A stretch of 64,000 nt of DNA from Brassica napus (GCF_020379485.1 NC_063449.1:33973473-34037472), one strand, 5' to 3'. Counted from the first letter of the stretch, positions 37,324-50,517 are shown. A program made the numbers and translations. Notes: generated by a model from the sequence alone, not told the origin.

Positions 37324-38941
37324 GGTCTAATGATGATGAGACCCGGCCTCGACAGCGTCGTGGTCGTGGTGGTACGGGGAGTCAGTCTCGGGATTCCAGC
37401 CACATTCAGGATTCCGCTTCGCCCCACAGCTCCTACCATACATCTCCCTCTCCATTTCCCGCTTCTGCTCATCTCGCTCCCGCTGTTGCACCCGCTCCTG
37501 CTCCTCCGGGTCCTCCGGGAGTGATGAGTATTGCGGAGTTGGTTCGACAGCCCGGTCGTGACCATCTTCCCTATCTCACTTCGTATCCACATGGACGGGG
37601 TTAAACATGGTAATTAAACGTATTTTTTTCATTAAAATTTGATTCATTATTAATAATTTGTTCTTTTTATTAGGTTCAACCGATCCGGAAACAGGATCAG
37701 CGCATGGATCAACCGTATGATGTACTCGGCCCTCGACAAGGGACATCCGACTTTCACTGACTTCCCTGCCGAGAAGCAGCATATGTGGTTTCGTCATTTG
37801 CGGTAACTATTCTAATTTTTTACTTATATTTTTAATCTTTAATATAAATTTTCTACTAATTGTGTTTTTTTTTCAGCAAGAATTCAACTGAAATTCTGAT
37901 GAGATGCTCTTTATCTATCACCACTTCGTCCATAAAGTTATGGACTACTATAGGAATCACGAGTGGAGGAAGAAGTGGGAAATCAACAAGGTTGTTTTGA
38001 ATTTATTAAACAATTTTTAAGTTTATTAAACTATTTTTTTATTTATTAAACTATTTTCTTTTTTTTTTATTAAAATGTCCCAAAATCGATAAACAACACG
38101 GTCTGGACGGAATTGTGTGCGCATTGGAATAAGGAAGAGACGAAAGAAATTTCTTCCACCAACTCTACCAACCGCAGAAGCGACCGTAAAGGGAAGGGCA
38201 TCTTCAAGTATAACTTGGGTGCTGAATCTATTGCCACTCTGGGGGATCGCATGGTAAGTTCAGCCGCTTTTTCTTCAATTATTTAAGTTTTGAAATTTTA
38301 TTTTTTGTGCATTTCTTCGAATTTCTAATGTTTGTTTAGTTTATGTTTTTTTCAAGGCGGAAGGAAATGAAGGGGAGCCGGTTGATGATCTCGCCCAAAT
38401 GAAGAAGGCGTATACCAACAAGAAGACCGGCCAGATTGATGACGGTCTTGTGAGGGAAGTGGTCACCCTGGTCCAAACTCAGGTGCAAGACGAAGTGTCT
38501 CAGCTTCAAACCGAGGATGACGATTCGACGGCTTCGACCAACTTGTCCCGGTTTCGAATCAACGAAATCGTTGAATCGGTAAGTTCTTTTTTTAAAGTTC
38601 AATTCATTTATTTCTTGATTTTTATTTTATCATCTTTTTATATTATTTAAATTTAGCTATTTTCTATTTCAGTCGGTTCCAAAGAAGAAGAGACGTTTGT
38701 TCGGTTTGGGTCGTCGCACCCGGTCGGTTCCTCTTTCTTCTGCACCACCGCCCTTTGTTGATCCAGAAGTACTTATACGGCTCAGTTGAAGGACAAAGAT
38801 GATCGCATATCTTTGTTGGAGACCCAGATGACGACTCAACAGGCGGGCTATGAGGCACAGAAGATGCTGAACTAGCAAATGATGGAGATGATGCAGAGGA
38901 TGTACCCGAACGAGGTGTTCCCGAACGTGGATGGCCCGTAG
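37324..38941 (+). pseudogene. CACTA-2 second gene, En/Spm Transposase_24 type, degraded
   Basis: Exon order and junctions parallel the intact gene of CACTA-3. The first recognised exon (37324-37600) encodes an Arg/Gly- then Pro/Ala-rich region ending MSIAELVRQPGRDHLPYL, where a TAA occurs (HGRG*TW). The following exons give [53 protein letters not shown] with [14 protein letters not shown], and QMKKAYTNKKTGQIDDG with STNLSRFRINEIVES. The final exon starts SVPKKKRRLFGLGRRTRS, shifts frame after PPPFVDPEV, and ends at 38939-38941 after QRMYPNEVFPNVDGP. The first exon's start is not identified. Confidence 0.8.
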
Positions 38942-39079
38942 TTTTTTTTTTTTTTCAAAAACTCGGAATGTTTTACTTTTATTTGTACAACTTTGAATAT
39001 TATCTAATATGTTTTTTTCTATTTTAATTTTAATTTTATATTTTCGAATTTAAATTTCAAAAATTTTTATTTTTAAAAA

Positions 39080-39536
39080 AAAATTAATTAATTTTGAAAT
39101 TCCGAGGAAATGAACCCTCGGAAATTTCCGACGAACGCTTCCTCGGAATTTTCCGAGGGAAAACTTCCTCGGAATATACCGACGGACATGTTCCTCGGAA
39201 TTTTCCGAGGGCTCCGTTCCTCGGAAATTCCCGATGAAAGTTCTGAGGAACATTTCGTCGGAATTTCCGAGAATTAGACCATCGGAAATTTCATCGAAAT
39301 ATCTCGAGGAAGTTCTCCCTCGGTATATTTCGAGGACCTTTCCGACGAACTAATGGTCTTTGGAGTTTCCTCAGAAATTCATTTTCTCGGAATTCAGTCG
39401 GAATTTTCCGATAAAAAATGAATTTCCGAAGAGTTATTTCCGAGGACTTGTTTCGTTGGTATGTCATCGGAATAACGTTATTCTGACGACATACTGATGA
39501 TTTTTTCCTTCAGTATGCGGCTGTTTTCTTGTAGTG
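39080..39536. repeat. Right subterminal array of CACTA-2
   Basis: Dense alternating TTCCTCGGAA, TTCCGACG and complementary words, ending in the terminal inverted repeat TGTTTTCTTGTAGTG. Confidence 0.85.
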
Positions 39537-41255
39537 TATCCATCAACGTATAACATGGATTAAAATGATATAGCTGCACGTGTACAACATATACATCTAA
39601 TCTTTTAAAATAATAATTTCTAGCTTGCACAAATTCTTTGACCAGGAAATCTAGATTTTCCCCCCATATAATTGTAAAACTGTGTTAACCTAATTGAAAA
39701 TCACGAAACACGACAATTAAAATTTGGGTTCCAACAATAATAAAAGTATTTATAGTAGTCGTGATGATTTTACGTAACATGAATCATAAATCACCTGCAT
39801 TTAAAACATTCAATTTTGAGCTGGAGTACACTGAAGCAGTACCAATATAACCGGCTAATCTACAATTTTGTTAATATACGTTGGCATCTTCCACTTGGAA
39901 GTCAATGGAATTTTTTTTTTTGGATTTCAAAAGTGCCCTAATCTAAAAAAAAAATGAGTATGCACATTCTCGGATTGAGATATACTATTGCTTAACCAAT
40001 CTTTTCTCGGACGCTAAACTCATTATCTTGAAAAAAGGTAACTACAAAGTAAAATATTTATGCAAGTCTGACACAGTTGGTGAAATTGCTCAAAACAACA
40101 TTTCCACTATTTCTTTTTCAACATTGGTACATTATTATATAATCTCTACCTACAACATATACAATATTTATGAAAAAATTTATGGACAATTTCACAATAA
40201 AACTCTTCCCATAACGCTCAGATAGACAAACGGTTTAAATTGTATGACATCTTTGATAGAGATGCTCTCTATGCAGCACACGACCACAATAAATGTACAT
40301 TCTCCCTCTACAACATACAACTACAGCAAACAGTTTTACCTACGATACTATGAAACTTCAGATAAATTTACATCCTATAATACATGAAATTACATCTTCC
40401 AAAAATTAAACCACTGTGTAAAAACCTATAAATCTTGACAGATAAACCATGGTGTTTTCACCACTAAAAATTGATTTAACAAAACATATAGTTGATACAA
40501 AAATTTAAACAGTCTAAAGATGATAGTAAATATCAGAGGGTCGAATATTTTTTGTGACTACAAAAATGTCAAATGTCCACTAACTTGTTTTACGAAAGTG
40601 AATAGTTTTTTTGAACTTCAAAAAACATATTGTTCATATAATAAAATCAGTAGGACAATTTTAGGAATCAAATGCTCATATACTCTCCCCGGATAAAAAA
40701 AATCCCATATGCACTACCTTTTTTAATTTTTTTTATTTATTTTTAATTTGTCAAAAATACCAAAACCCCTAAAACATATATATCTATTTACTAACTCTGC
40801 CATTATTATTTTAAACCTAACATTATTCTCTCTATCACAAATCTAAACTTACATCTTTCTCTTCTTCTCTCTATTTTTTTTTTCTCTCAAATTTCTTCAT
40901 CTTCTTCTTCTTTGAAATCTATGGAAATTTCTTCTGCTTTTTCTATGAATCTTCATTGATTTTTCTTCATCCTACGAAATTTGTTCTTCTTTTTTTCTCC
41001 TTCTCAGATCTTTTATTCTTCTTCGAAATTTGTTCCCCTTCTCTTCTCCTCCTCCCCATATATCTTCTTCTTCTTCTTCGAAATATGTTCTTTTTCTCCT
41101 TCCCAGGTCCCAAATCTCATTTTCTTCTTCGAAATATGTTCTCCTTTTCAGATATGTTTCTTCTTCACAATATGTTCTCAGTCTCTTCGGTTTTACCTTT
41201 TCTCTTCAACTTCTTCTTCTTTTTTGATTATCTGTCAATTTTTTCTTCTTCTTAT
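39537..41255. other. AT-rich spacer with a TTC-rich tract
   Basis: No gene supported. From 40850 to 41250 the plus strand is a pyrimidine-rich run with repeated CTTCTTCGAAATATGTTC-like words, which create long Ser/Phe-rich open frames without domains. This is the left flank of the copia insertion. Confidence 0.55.
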
Positions 41256-41648
41256 TGTTGGAATGAAAAACTTTATAAAGATGGAGAAAGTGTTTAAGTG
41301 TTTGAAGAGAAAGAACCTTTGTGAAGAATAAAGATTTTATAACTTAGAAGAAGATTTTTATTACTTGTTACAAACTTGAATACTTCTTGGTGATACAAAA
41401 TGAAAGGGGAGTGGATGTATTTATAGCCTCCAAAATACAAAATATCTTACATATTTTAATCCTAAATCTAGAGAATTCTACCATAATATCTAAGATTTTT
41501 TTATTATAATTATCTAGATAATTCTATGAGAATATCTAGATTTTTATTCTAAGGAGGTGGAGGATATTTCTAGAATTTGGGCTAAGTTTTGGATCAACAC
41601 ATGATTAACCCAATAATGTTTGATCCAAATCAAGTTTACTTTTCAACA
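41256..41648 (-). repeat. 3' LTR of the Ty1/copia element
   Basis: Ends TGTTGG and CAACA. It directly follows the polyprotein stop; the first bases inside it on the minus strand are AAGAGGGAG, the polypurine tract. Confidence 0.93.
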
Positions 41649-44600
41649 CTCCCTCTTAAACTTGATTTGGTTACTCCGAGTAAACTTCTCATCTTGATGA
41701 AGTCTTCTCGCTTGAGTGGCTTGGTGAAGATATCAGCTACTTGATCATTTGTCTTCACATACTCCAATTGCACATCCATCTTGGTAACACATTCTCTTAT
41801 GTAGTGATAACGAGTATCGATGTGCTTACTCCGATCGTGGAAGACTGGATTCTTTGCCAATGTTATTGCCGACTTGTTATCCACAAAGATCTTCATTGGC
41901 TCCTCTTGTGGTAGGTTTAGCTCCTTTAGCAAGTTTCGTAGCCAAATAGCATGGCAAACACATGAAGTAGCTGCCACATACTCCGCTTCACAAGTAGAAA
42001 GAGTGACAATTGGTTGCTTCTTTGACATCCATGTGAAAGAGGTTTCTCCAATGAAAAACACGAAGCCACTTGTGCTTTTCCGGTCATCTACATCTCCACC
42101 CCAATCGCTATCGCTATATCCAACAAGCTTGTAATCTTTAGAGAAAGAGTAGTACAAGCCAAAGTTGATAGTACCTTTGATATAGCGTAGGATCCTCTTA
42201 GCTGCCTTGAAATGAGTTGTTGTTGGATGCTCCATGTATCGACTAACCACTCCAACTGCGTGTAGGATGTCGGGCCTTGTGCACGTTAGATAGCGTAAGC
42301 TTCTAACTATACTCTTAAAGAGTGTTGGATCCACACTCTCTCCTTCTTCTTCCTTTGATAACTTGACTCCACATTCCATTGGCGTGCAAACTGGATTTGA
42401 GTCATCCATCTTGAACTTCTTAAGCACCTCTGTAGCATAGCCTTCTTGAGTAATGAAGATTCCATTTTCTTCTTGCTTTACTTCAAGTCCAAGGTAGTAT
42501 GACATCAATCCAATGTCAGTCATCTCGAGCTCCTTTGTCATCTCCATCTTGAAATCTTCAAACATAATCGGATTGTTGCCAGTGAATATCAAGTCATCAA
42601 CATATAAGCATGCAATCAATATATCATTGTTTTGAGTTTTGATATAAAGTGCATGCTCATATGGACAATTGATGAAGCCTTTCTCCTTGAAGTACTTATC
42701 AATCCGAGTGTTCCACGCTCTTGGTGCTTGCTTTAATCCATAAAGCGCCTTCTTTAGCCTTAAGACTTTGTCTTCTTCTCCTTTGACTATGTAGTCTTGT
42801 GGTTACTCAATGTAGACTTCTTCCTCAAGGTCTCCATTTAAGAAGGCTGATTTGACATCCATTTGATGTATCCTCCAACTCTTTTGGGCTGCCAATGAAA
42901 TGATTAGTCTAACCGTTTCTAAGCGAGCAACTGGAGCAAATACCTCATCATAGTCGATCCCGGCTCTTTGACTATAGCCTTTTGCCACCAATCTTGCCTT
43001 GTACCTTTCAACTTCTCCTTTAGAGTTCTTCTTTGCCTTGTACACCCACTTCACACCATGTATCATTCTTTTGAATCGACTTGATTTCCTCATCCATTGC
43101 ACTTCTCCATGACTTCTTTTCTTGGGCTTCTTCAAATTTCATAGGCTCACAATCCGCAAATAGATAAAATAGAGTAAGATTGTCTTGATTTTCGGTTACC
43201 TCGTAGATGTCTTGTAGACTTCTAAAACGCGGAGTCCTTTCACTTGAGTTTTCATCTCCTTGAGAACTTGTTGTTGGTGAAGTTGGTGGTGTAGCTGGCT
43301 CTTCTCTCGGTTGCTCCACATTCTCTTCTTCAAAGGATGGAAAGAAGTTGTAGTCTTCATTATTTGATCTCCAATCCCATTCTCCTTCTTTGTCAAAGAT
43401 GACATTCCGACTAATGATTGTCTTATTTGTTTCAGGATTGTAGAGCTTGTAGCCTTTGGAGTTAGCGTCATACCCAATGAAGATATACTTTTCACTTTTA
43501 TCATCTACTTTGCTCCGCTTCTCGTCTGGAACATGAGCATGAGCAATGCTTCCAAAGACTCTTAGGTGTGAGACTCCAGGCTTCCTTCCGCTCCAAGCTT
43601 CTTGTGGTGTCTTTTCTAAAACACTCTTTGTTGGAGAACGGTTTGATATATAAACCGCACAAGCAACTACTTCTGCCCACAACTCCTTTGGTAGCTTCTT
43701 ACTCTTGAGCATGCTTCTTGTCATCTCAAGTATTGTCCTATTCTTTCTTTCCGCTACTCCATTTTGTTGAGGGGTTCTTGGCACCGTCAACTGTCTTCAG
43801 ATGCCATTATCTTCACAATACTTCAGAAACTCCTTGGACATGAATTCTCCTCCTTGATCCGATCTCATGGACTTGATCTTAAGACCACTTTCCTTCTCAA
43901 CATGGGCTTTGAACTTTTTGAAATTTTCAAACACTTCTGATTTTTGTTTCAAAAAGTAAACCCATGTTTTTCTTGAAAAGTCATCAATAAAGAGAAGGAA
44001 GTAGTTACTCTTACCAAGTGAACTTGGTTTGATTGGGCCACATACATCTGTATGTATGAGTTCTAGTGGCTTTCTTGCTCTTGTCTCCGACTCCTTTGGA
44101 AAACTCATCTTGAATTGCTTTCCAAGTATGCAACCTTCACACACTTGATTTGGATGATTGATGCAGGGCAGTCCTTTCACCATTTCTTTATTGGAAAGTA
44201 GCTCTAAGCTTCCAAAGTTGAAATGCCCAAATCGAAGATGCCAAAGCCAAGATTCCTCCTTGTAGCACATCTTAAGACATCGTGCAATGTCATTTTGAAT
44301 GTTTAGGACAAACATTCTATTGTTTGACATTGGCACCTTTGTGATAAGATTATTTGCTTTATCTCTTAAAGAAAGGCTATTATCTTTTAGTCGAATGTCA
44401 TAACCTTTCTCTAAGAGTTGTCCTAGGCTCAAGATGTTGGTCTTCATGGTTGGAATATAGTAAACGTTGGAAATAAATTGATGATCTCCATTCTTCAAGC
44501 GGATGAGAATATTTCCTTTACCTTTCACCTCCATCTTCGATTCATCTCCCAAAGCCACATTGGTTTTCACCGATTCATCAAGCTCCACAAACATGCTTTT

Positions 44601-45647
44601 ATTTCCACACATGTGGTTGCTTGCACCACTATCAAGGTACCACTTGTGAACCTCATTTGGTTCATCCTTCTTGTACGCCATCAACAGCATATCTTCTTCC
44701 TTACGCCGTTCTTCAACATAGTTGGACTTCTCTTCAACTCTATTGTTGTTTGGAGTTTTGCATTCAGAAGCATAATGTCCAAACTTTCCGCAACTATAGC
44801 ATTTGATGTTTGATTTATCGTACCTTGATTTTGGGTTTCCTCTTCCATGACCTCTTGATGAATTCTCTCCTCTTTGGTTGAAGTTGTCTTCATATGGTCT
44901 CCAACCTCGTCCATTTACACCACGACCTCGTCCTCGAAAATGACCACCACCACGTCTCGGATGATTTCGGCCAGCTTCTTCCTTTTGATCAATTCTCATC
45001 TTGGGAACTTGCTCCACAATATCTTCTTTCTTCGTCTTCTTCTTTTCTTCATAAGCTTATAGTGATCCAAGAAGTTGCTCCATTGTCATAGTCTCCAAGT
45101 CTTTTGTCTCTTCAATCACGGTAACAATGTGTTCGAATTTCGAATCCAATGATCTAAGAACTTTCTCCATGATTCTCACCTCATCTATCTTCTCACCATT
45201 TCTTTTTAGGTTATTAGTAACCGTCAAGACTCTTGAGAAGTAATCTGAGATGAGTTCTCCTTCCTTCATTTGTAATGCTTCAAATTCTCCTCTTAGAGTT
45301 TGAAGACGTACCTTCTTAACTTGTTCCGCTCCCTTGTAAGATGTCTGAAGCTTCTCTCATGCTTCTTTGGACGTCCTTGCACCAGCAACCTTATCAAATG
45401 TATCTTCATCTAATCCTTGATAGATTAGACAGAGAGCCTTCTTGTCCCTCTTCCTTGAATCTCTCAAACCATCCTTTTGAGTTTGAGATAGACCACCATC
45501 ATTCTCCGGTTCATTGAAGCCTTTCTCGACTATCTCCCACACATCATGTGCTCCTAGGATAGCCATCAGCCTAAGACTCCAATTGTCATAGTTGCTCTTA
45601 GTGAGAAATGGAACTTGGAAGGGAACACCATTGTTTGCCATCATCAA
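41636..45647 (-). pseudogene. Ty1/copia Gag-Pol polyprotein, interrupted
   Basis: All copia domains are recognisable in order. Gag starts MMMANNGVPFQVPFLTKSNY (45647), with a CCHC zinc knuckle [14 protein letters not shown] (about 44790), protease [13 protein letters not shown], integrase HLRFGHFN and HTDVCGPI...[10 protein letters not shown] with DQGGEF, then PRTPQQNGVAERKN. Reverse transcriptase has [20 protein letters not shown] and CLYVDDLIFTG, and RNase H has YSDSDWGGDVDDRKSTSG. Breaks: TGA at 45357-45359, TAA at 45057-45059, TGA at 43797-43799, TAA at 42803-42805, and a deletion near 43050 that removes about a dozen residues between NDTW and VKWVYK and shifts the frame. It ends at 41636, just inside the 3' LTR. 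Not expected to make a working polyprotein. Confidence 0.93.
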
Positions 45648-45674
45648 AAGGAACTTGTAGCTCTGATACCACTT

Positions 45675-46092
45675 TGTTGGAATGAAAAACTTTATAAAGA
45701 TGGAGAAAGTGTTTAAGTGTTTGAAGAGAAAGAACCTTTGTGAAGAAGAAAGATTTTATAGCTTAGAAGAAGATTTTTATTACTTGTTACAAACTTGAAT
45801 ACTTCTTGGTGATACAAAATGAAAGGGGAGTGGAGGTATTTATAGCCTCCAAAATACAAAATATCTTACATATTTTAATCCTAAATCTAGAGAATTCTAC
45901 CATAATATCTAAGATTTTTTTATTATACTTATCTAGATAATTCTATGAGAATATATAGATTTTTATTCTATGAGAATATATAGATTTTTATTCTAAGGAG
46001 GCGGAGGATATTTCTAGAATTTGGGCTAAGTTTTGGATCAACACATGATTAACCCAATAATGTTTGATCTAAATCAAGTTTACTTTTCAACA
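45675..46092 (-). repeat. 5' LTR of the Ty1/copia element
   Basis: 418 bp. It is longer than its partner because ATTCTATGAGAATATATAG occurs twice near 45940-45990. It is followed on the minus strand by the tRNA primer site (45662-45673). Confidence 0.93.
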
Positions 46093-47713
46093 CTTATGTG
46101 ATTTTCTTTCCTTTTGCTTCAGTCCTGTAAAACGAATATATGAAAAATGAAAAAGTACAACTACAACCCAAAAATAAAGTTTTACCAAGTTGTATAAATG
46201 TTCGTGTACAAATTTGTAAAGCTGTAGAACTTGGTTAAATTAGGTACAAAATTTTACCAAGTTGTACCTCGACAATAGTACAACTTAGTAAAACATTGTA
46301 TATAGAACCCAATAAACTGTAAAACATTGTAAAATTGTATAATTAGGTAAAAATTTAAAATTTGGTAAAACTTGAGAACTTTGTAAAACTTTACGACGAT
46401 TATTGAGATCTAAAAATTTGAAATTTGCAAAAAAAATACAATTTGAAATTTGATTTGGAAGGAAAAACAGAAAGGGTAAAATTATACTTTTATTATTTCA
46501 TTAAAGGTACGAGAGTAGTATGTAAATTCATTAAGAGTATACGAGATTACTTTTTATCTATTAAGAGTATTGGTATGGAATAAGTTTAATCATAAGTAGT
46601 AGTAATACCTTAGGGTCAATCTAATCTCTAGGTAATTTCAATCAATAAGAATGCAAGCCATACAACTCAATCTAAGTGCAATGAATGAATTCAAGTTGAT
46701 AAGTAACAAGATTTAATCTGAGCAAGGCAATATCTAAAGCTTTCAATCAATTGTTCAAATGAGAACCCATGGGCTAAGGCAATTGATCCAAGTCAATTAG
46801 TTTCCAAGTTAAGGTGTTAATAAGCAATCACAAGTTCCTATAGGCCTAGTACACCAATAAAAATCAATCATTTCCTAAGGTAGAGATCCATGTGCTCATG
46901 AGTTAAACATCAATTCCCATTGGTTTAAATCGTTCAAGCATGCATTATGTTCAAGTCTACTAATAGGCCTGGGCATATTTCCTGGATCCGAAGATCCGAA
47001 CCGGTATTTACCCGAAAAATCGGGTTTTGGATCGGGTTCGGGTAGAGGAAAATACCCGATCAGATGATGTTTTAAATTTGGTCGGGTACTGGGTCGGATA
47101 CGGGTTATATCTGGGATCCATACAGGTATCCGACTAGACCCGAGTTAAAGCTTAGTTAAGTTACCCCTAGTAGACTAACCCGAGTTAATGCAAACTACCC
47201 AGTACCCACGCCTTATGCGATTTCGATTTCCAAAACACTACCTTCTCTTGATTCTTGTATCAGCCGTTTCTTCTTCCCGACAGACCCAGCCATTGCGATT
47301 TCAGATGCTCTTCAGCTGCTTATTAAAAGAGAATAGATGAATTTCGGAACCATATCTCAAATTCATTCTCTTTCTTTGCTTCTGAGTCATCGAGAAACAT
47401 ATCTCAAGTAAGGATCTATTTTTTGTCTTTGATCATTGATTGTGTTTCCGTTAATTGATTTAGGTTAGTTAATTGATTTGCATTCCCAGGCCTAGTCGAT
47501 GTTCTGAGTTGTGATTGAAATTGTTTTGTCGATTTGTTGTGCTTGAAATTGATTTTTTTTTCTTTCTAGAATTGGGATTGAAATCGATTTGTTATATAGA
47601 GTTGAGATTGAAATCAATATTGTTATCAGTATGTAACATACTGTATGTTCTTATTGATATGTTATTGTAATTGGTCTTCTCTTATTGATGTTATTTACTC
47701 TTTTTATTTATAT

Positions 47714-49919
47714 ATGGATTCTTCACCATTGCCGGCAAACATTGACTCTGAGACAGAGAATGGAGTTCAGGAAACCCAAGAAGAGATAGCACGCCGTGAT
47801 AGGAATGGGAAAAGGAAGGTTTGTTCAAGAGGTAGCTCTCGGCCAGCAGCAAAAAAGCAGTCAGGCACAAGATCAGACGTCTGGAAACACTACACAAGAA
47901 CAGAGGACGACCGTGACAAGTGCAGATGCAACCATTGTCAGCGTGTCTTCGGCTGTGCGTCTTCACAAGGAACTTCCAACCTTAGGAAGCATCTACTCTC
48001 CTGTAAGTCTCACTTGGCATGGAAACAGAGCCAAGCTCCTGATTCAACTGTGATTACGAATGATGGAGGTCTGACAAATGCAAAAGTTTCTGAAGCTGTG
48101 TTTAGAGAGGCGACTAATGAGCTTCTAGTGTTGGGTGAATTGACACTTTCTTTCACTGAAAGTGTTGCTTGGAGACACTTCTGCGATCGGGCTGGTCTGT
48201 ACAAACCTCATTCAAAAAGGACTGCAACCAGGGACATTGTCCAGATGTATGTGAGAAAGAAGGAGGCTCTGAAGAATTGGTTTAAGGTCAGTAAGCAGAG
48301 GGTTTCACTTACCACAGACATTTGGACATCAAATCCTACTGGAGCGAGCTACATGGTGGTGTCTGCTCATTTTGTAGATGATAGTTGGCAGCTAAGGAAG
48401 CTTATCATCGGGTTTAAGCATGTATGTGATCACAGAGGCCAGACGATTGCTACTGTTCTTCTTGAGTGTTTGGCTGAGTGGGCTATAGAGAAGGTGTTCA
48501 CCATCACGGTTGACAATGCAACAGCTAACACATCTGCCCTTCAAAAGTTTCAAAGGGAGTTCATCTTGCTTAGCGATGAAGCATTGGTGTTGGATGGCAG
48601 CTTCATACATATGCGGTGTGCAACTCACATTATCAACTTGGTTGTGAGAGATGGTCTATAGGATATTGATGGGAACGTGGGCGAAACGTAATGCGGTGCA
48701 GTATGTGAGGTCTTCTACTCAGAGACAGAAGTCATTTCAGCTGAGAGTTGAGTCGGGAATATGACTCCAGGCAGTTTACCTTTGGATATCAAAACGAGGT
48801 GGAATTCTACTTATCTCATGCTTTAGAGAGCTATCAAGTACAAGGTTGCTTTTGATAAAATGGAACAAGAAGACCGGCTCTACAATGACTTCTTTAACGA
48901 AGTTGAGAATGGGAACAAAAGGATTGGACCTCCTGCTACTGTTGATTGGAATGCAGTGGAGAGGTTAGTGAAGTTTCTTATCATCTTCTACAACTCTACA
49001 TTAGTTGTCTCCGCTTCCACATCAGTCTATTTTCACAAGTGTTATGGTGAGTAGTCACTATAGATAGGAACCTGATACGGTTGAGTCAGAGTCTAGATAA
49101 TGAGTTGAGAAACAAGGCTGATGGCATGAAGACAAAGTTTGATAAGTATTGGGGTGGCATGAAGAATGTCAACAAGATGGTTATTGTTGCTTCTATGTTT
49201 GATCCTACCAAGAAAATGCAGTTTACAAAGCTATGTTTTGAGAAGCTCTACGGCAAAGAAACACATGCGGCTAAGGAGATGTATCGGTCGGTTTACAGTG
49301 TCTTGACTGATATGTTCAAAGAATACAGTCTTCGCTTGAGGAGAGAGTCAACTGCTGGACCATCATCACAGTCTACTCAAACATCGTCATCAAATGGAGA
49401 AGATCAAGAACAGGAGCAAGTGTTAGGTGAAGACATTGAAAAAGCAATGGATTTGGTTGATGATCTCGGTTATGAAAGGATGGACTTTGCTTATACTGCA
49501 ATGGTTGCTGAAACAGGAGTTGAAGAAGCAAGGGATGAGCTAGAGCTGTATTTGAAAAGAAGGTAGAGAATCCCAAAAACTTTCTTGGAACAGAGTATGA
49601 TGTGTTGTCTTGGTGGAGGCTTAACTGTCAGAAGTATATGGTCTTAGCAGAGATGGCCAAAGATTTATTTGCAATGCAAGTCTCCTCTGTTGCATCTGAG
49701 AGTGCTTTCAGCACCAGTGGTCGACTGATTGATCCGTTTAGGAGTTGCTTGACACACTACATGATTGAAGTCTTGATGTGCACAGAGCAATGGATGAAGG
49801 TTGATATCAATATGTGTGAGAGACGTGTTACCAATGCTCAAATGATAGTTGAGGTTGAGCTACATGACAAGCTAGAGAAAGGTACATTCTCTTCTTTCTT
49901 TTTAAATATTGCTTCATAG
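47714..49919 (+). pseudogene. hAT transposase with BED zinc finger, interrupted
   Basis: Would bind and cut hAT ends. Start ATG 47714 (MDSSPLPANIDSE). A BED zinc finger (about residues 55-105) reads DVWKHYTR...CRCNHCQRVFGC...TSNLRKHLLSC. The RNase-H-like region has SLTTDIWTSNPTGASYM and ITVDNATANTSALQ, then HMRCATHIINLVVRDGL, where TAG at 48659-48661 ends the frame. The same frame continues with a second TAG at 48824-48826 and then QEDRLYNDFFNEVENG. Frameshifts follow before SQSLDNELRNKADGMKTKF (49081) and before the dimerisation domain (DVLSWWRLNCQKY, VASESAFSTSGRLIDPFRS, from 49602). Stop at 49917-49919. Inactive copy. Confidence 0.9.
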
Positions 49920-50517
49920 TTACGTGTCTTAAGATAAGTAGTAACATATTCTTGTGATATTTGTAGAGTTTGATACTCTCAACCTAGTTTAGAAGAATGT
50001 ATGCAAGTCGGGGAAGATGGAGACGAAGGGGAAGAAGAAGGTGGTCCGAAGACTGAAGTTATGTTGTTGCTTGCTTTGTTGTTGGACGGATTCTATGGTT
50101 TTTTTTCCATTGTCGGATGCTATGTTTTTTTTCATTGTCGGAAGCTATGTTTGTTTCATTGTCTCATGCTATGTTTGTTTCAAATCTGATGGATGCTTTG
50201 TTTTTTTCTTTTTGGAGTTGAAACTTTGGCTTTTGTTATATGGTTTACGGTTCTATCGGTTATTTCGGTTCTTTAAGATGATTTTTTGGTTCTATCGGAT
50301 TAAATGGGTTGCTAATACACTAGAACCAAACTGAAGCCGTTAATTGTTTGGTTACTTCGGATGTAACCGGATCCGAACCGGAACCGACAAGTACCGAACC
50401 GTATCCGAACCGAAATTTTAAATTATCCGAACGGTACCATTTTCTCTAGTTCCGAAATATCTGAAATCCGAAAAATTCGACCCGGATCCGAACCGGTTAT
50501 CCGAATGCCCAGGCCTA
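49920..50517. other. 3' region and right terminus of the hAT element
   Basis: Transcript-tail-like T-rich sequence followed by subterminal GGATCCGAACCGG words and the terminal inverted repeat. Open frames here are shadows. Confidence 0.7.

Larger units (their letters stand above)
31515..39536 (+). mobile_element. CACTA (En/Spm) transposon CACTA-2, left end lost
   Basis: The right end is intact (GCGGCTGTTTTCTTGTAGTG, ending 39536). The left end starts at CAGCGGTATTCTGACGG, which pairs with the right terminus from the 14th base inward, but the expected CACTACAAGAAAA is absent. Subterminal arrays of CCTCGGAATTTCC and TTCCGACGGAATTCC lie at 31530-31850, 35600-35870, 36205-36400 and 39090-39500. 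Two genes in the same order as the other copies are both broken. With one terminus missing it cannot be excised normally. Confidence 0.88.
41256..46092 (-). mobile_element. Ty1/copia LTR retrotransposon with perfect target duplication
   Basis: LTRs 41256-41648 (393 bp) and 45675-46092 (418 bp), both TGTTGGAATG...TTTCAACA. The element is flanked by an exact 5-bp duplication CTTAT (41251-41255 and 46093-46097). On the minus strand the 5' LTR is followed, after two bases, by TGGTATCAGAGC, the standard initiator-Met tRNA primer site. The order gag, protease, integrase, reverse transcriptase, RNase H is complete on the minus strand, which places it in Ty1/copia. The LTRs differ by about seven substitutions and one 25-bp duplication in the right copy (read by eye), implying a fairly recent insertion. 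Confidence 0.95.
40677..46578. mobile_element. Possible inverted-repeat element hosting the copia insertion (tentative)
   Basis: The left text ATACTCTCCCCGGATAAAAA and the complement of the right text near 46540-46578 (ATACTCTTAATAGATAAAAA) are similar and inverted, separated by about 1.1 kb once the copia element is removed. Inside the right part, ACCAAGTTGTAC and GTACAACTTAGT recur in both orientations (46170-46400). No coding content and no target duplication identified. Confidence 0.3.
46964..50517 (+). mobile_element. hAT transposon with perfect 8-bp target duplication
   Basis: Ends TAGGCCTGGGCAT and ATGCCCAGGCCTA are inverted repeats. The flanks are an exact 8-bp duplication TCTACTAA (46956-46963 and 50518-50525), diagnostic of hAT insertion. 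Subterminal regions are rich in GGATCCGAACCGG and CCGAACCG words in both orientations. A degraded BED-type hAT transposase lies inside on the plus strand. Confidence 0.95.

Noticed and set aside
40956..41331. Ser/Phe-rich open frames in three phases
   Set aside because: They translate a TTC-rich pyrimidine tract; all three frames are open at once, which points to composition rather than coding.
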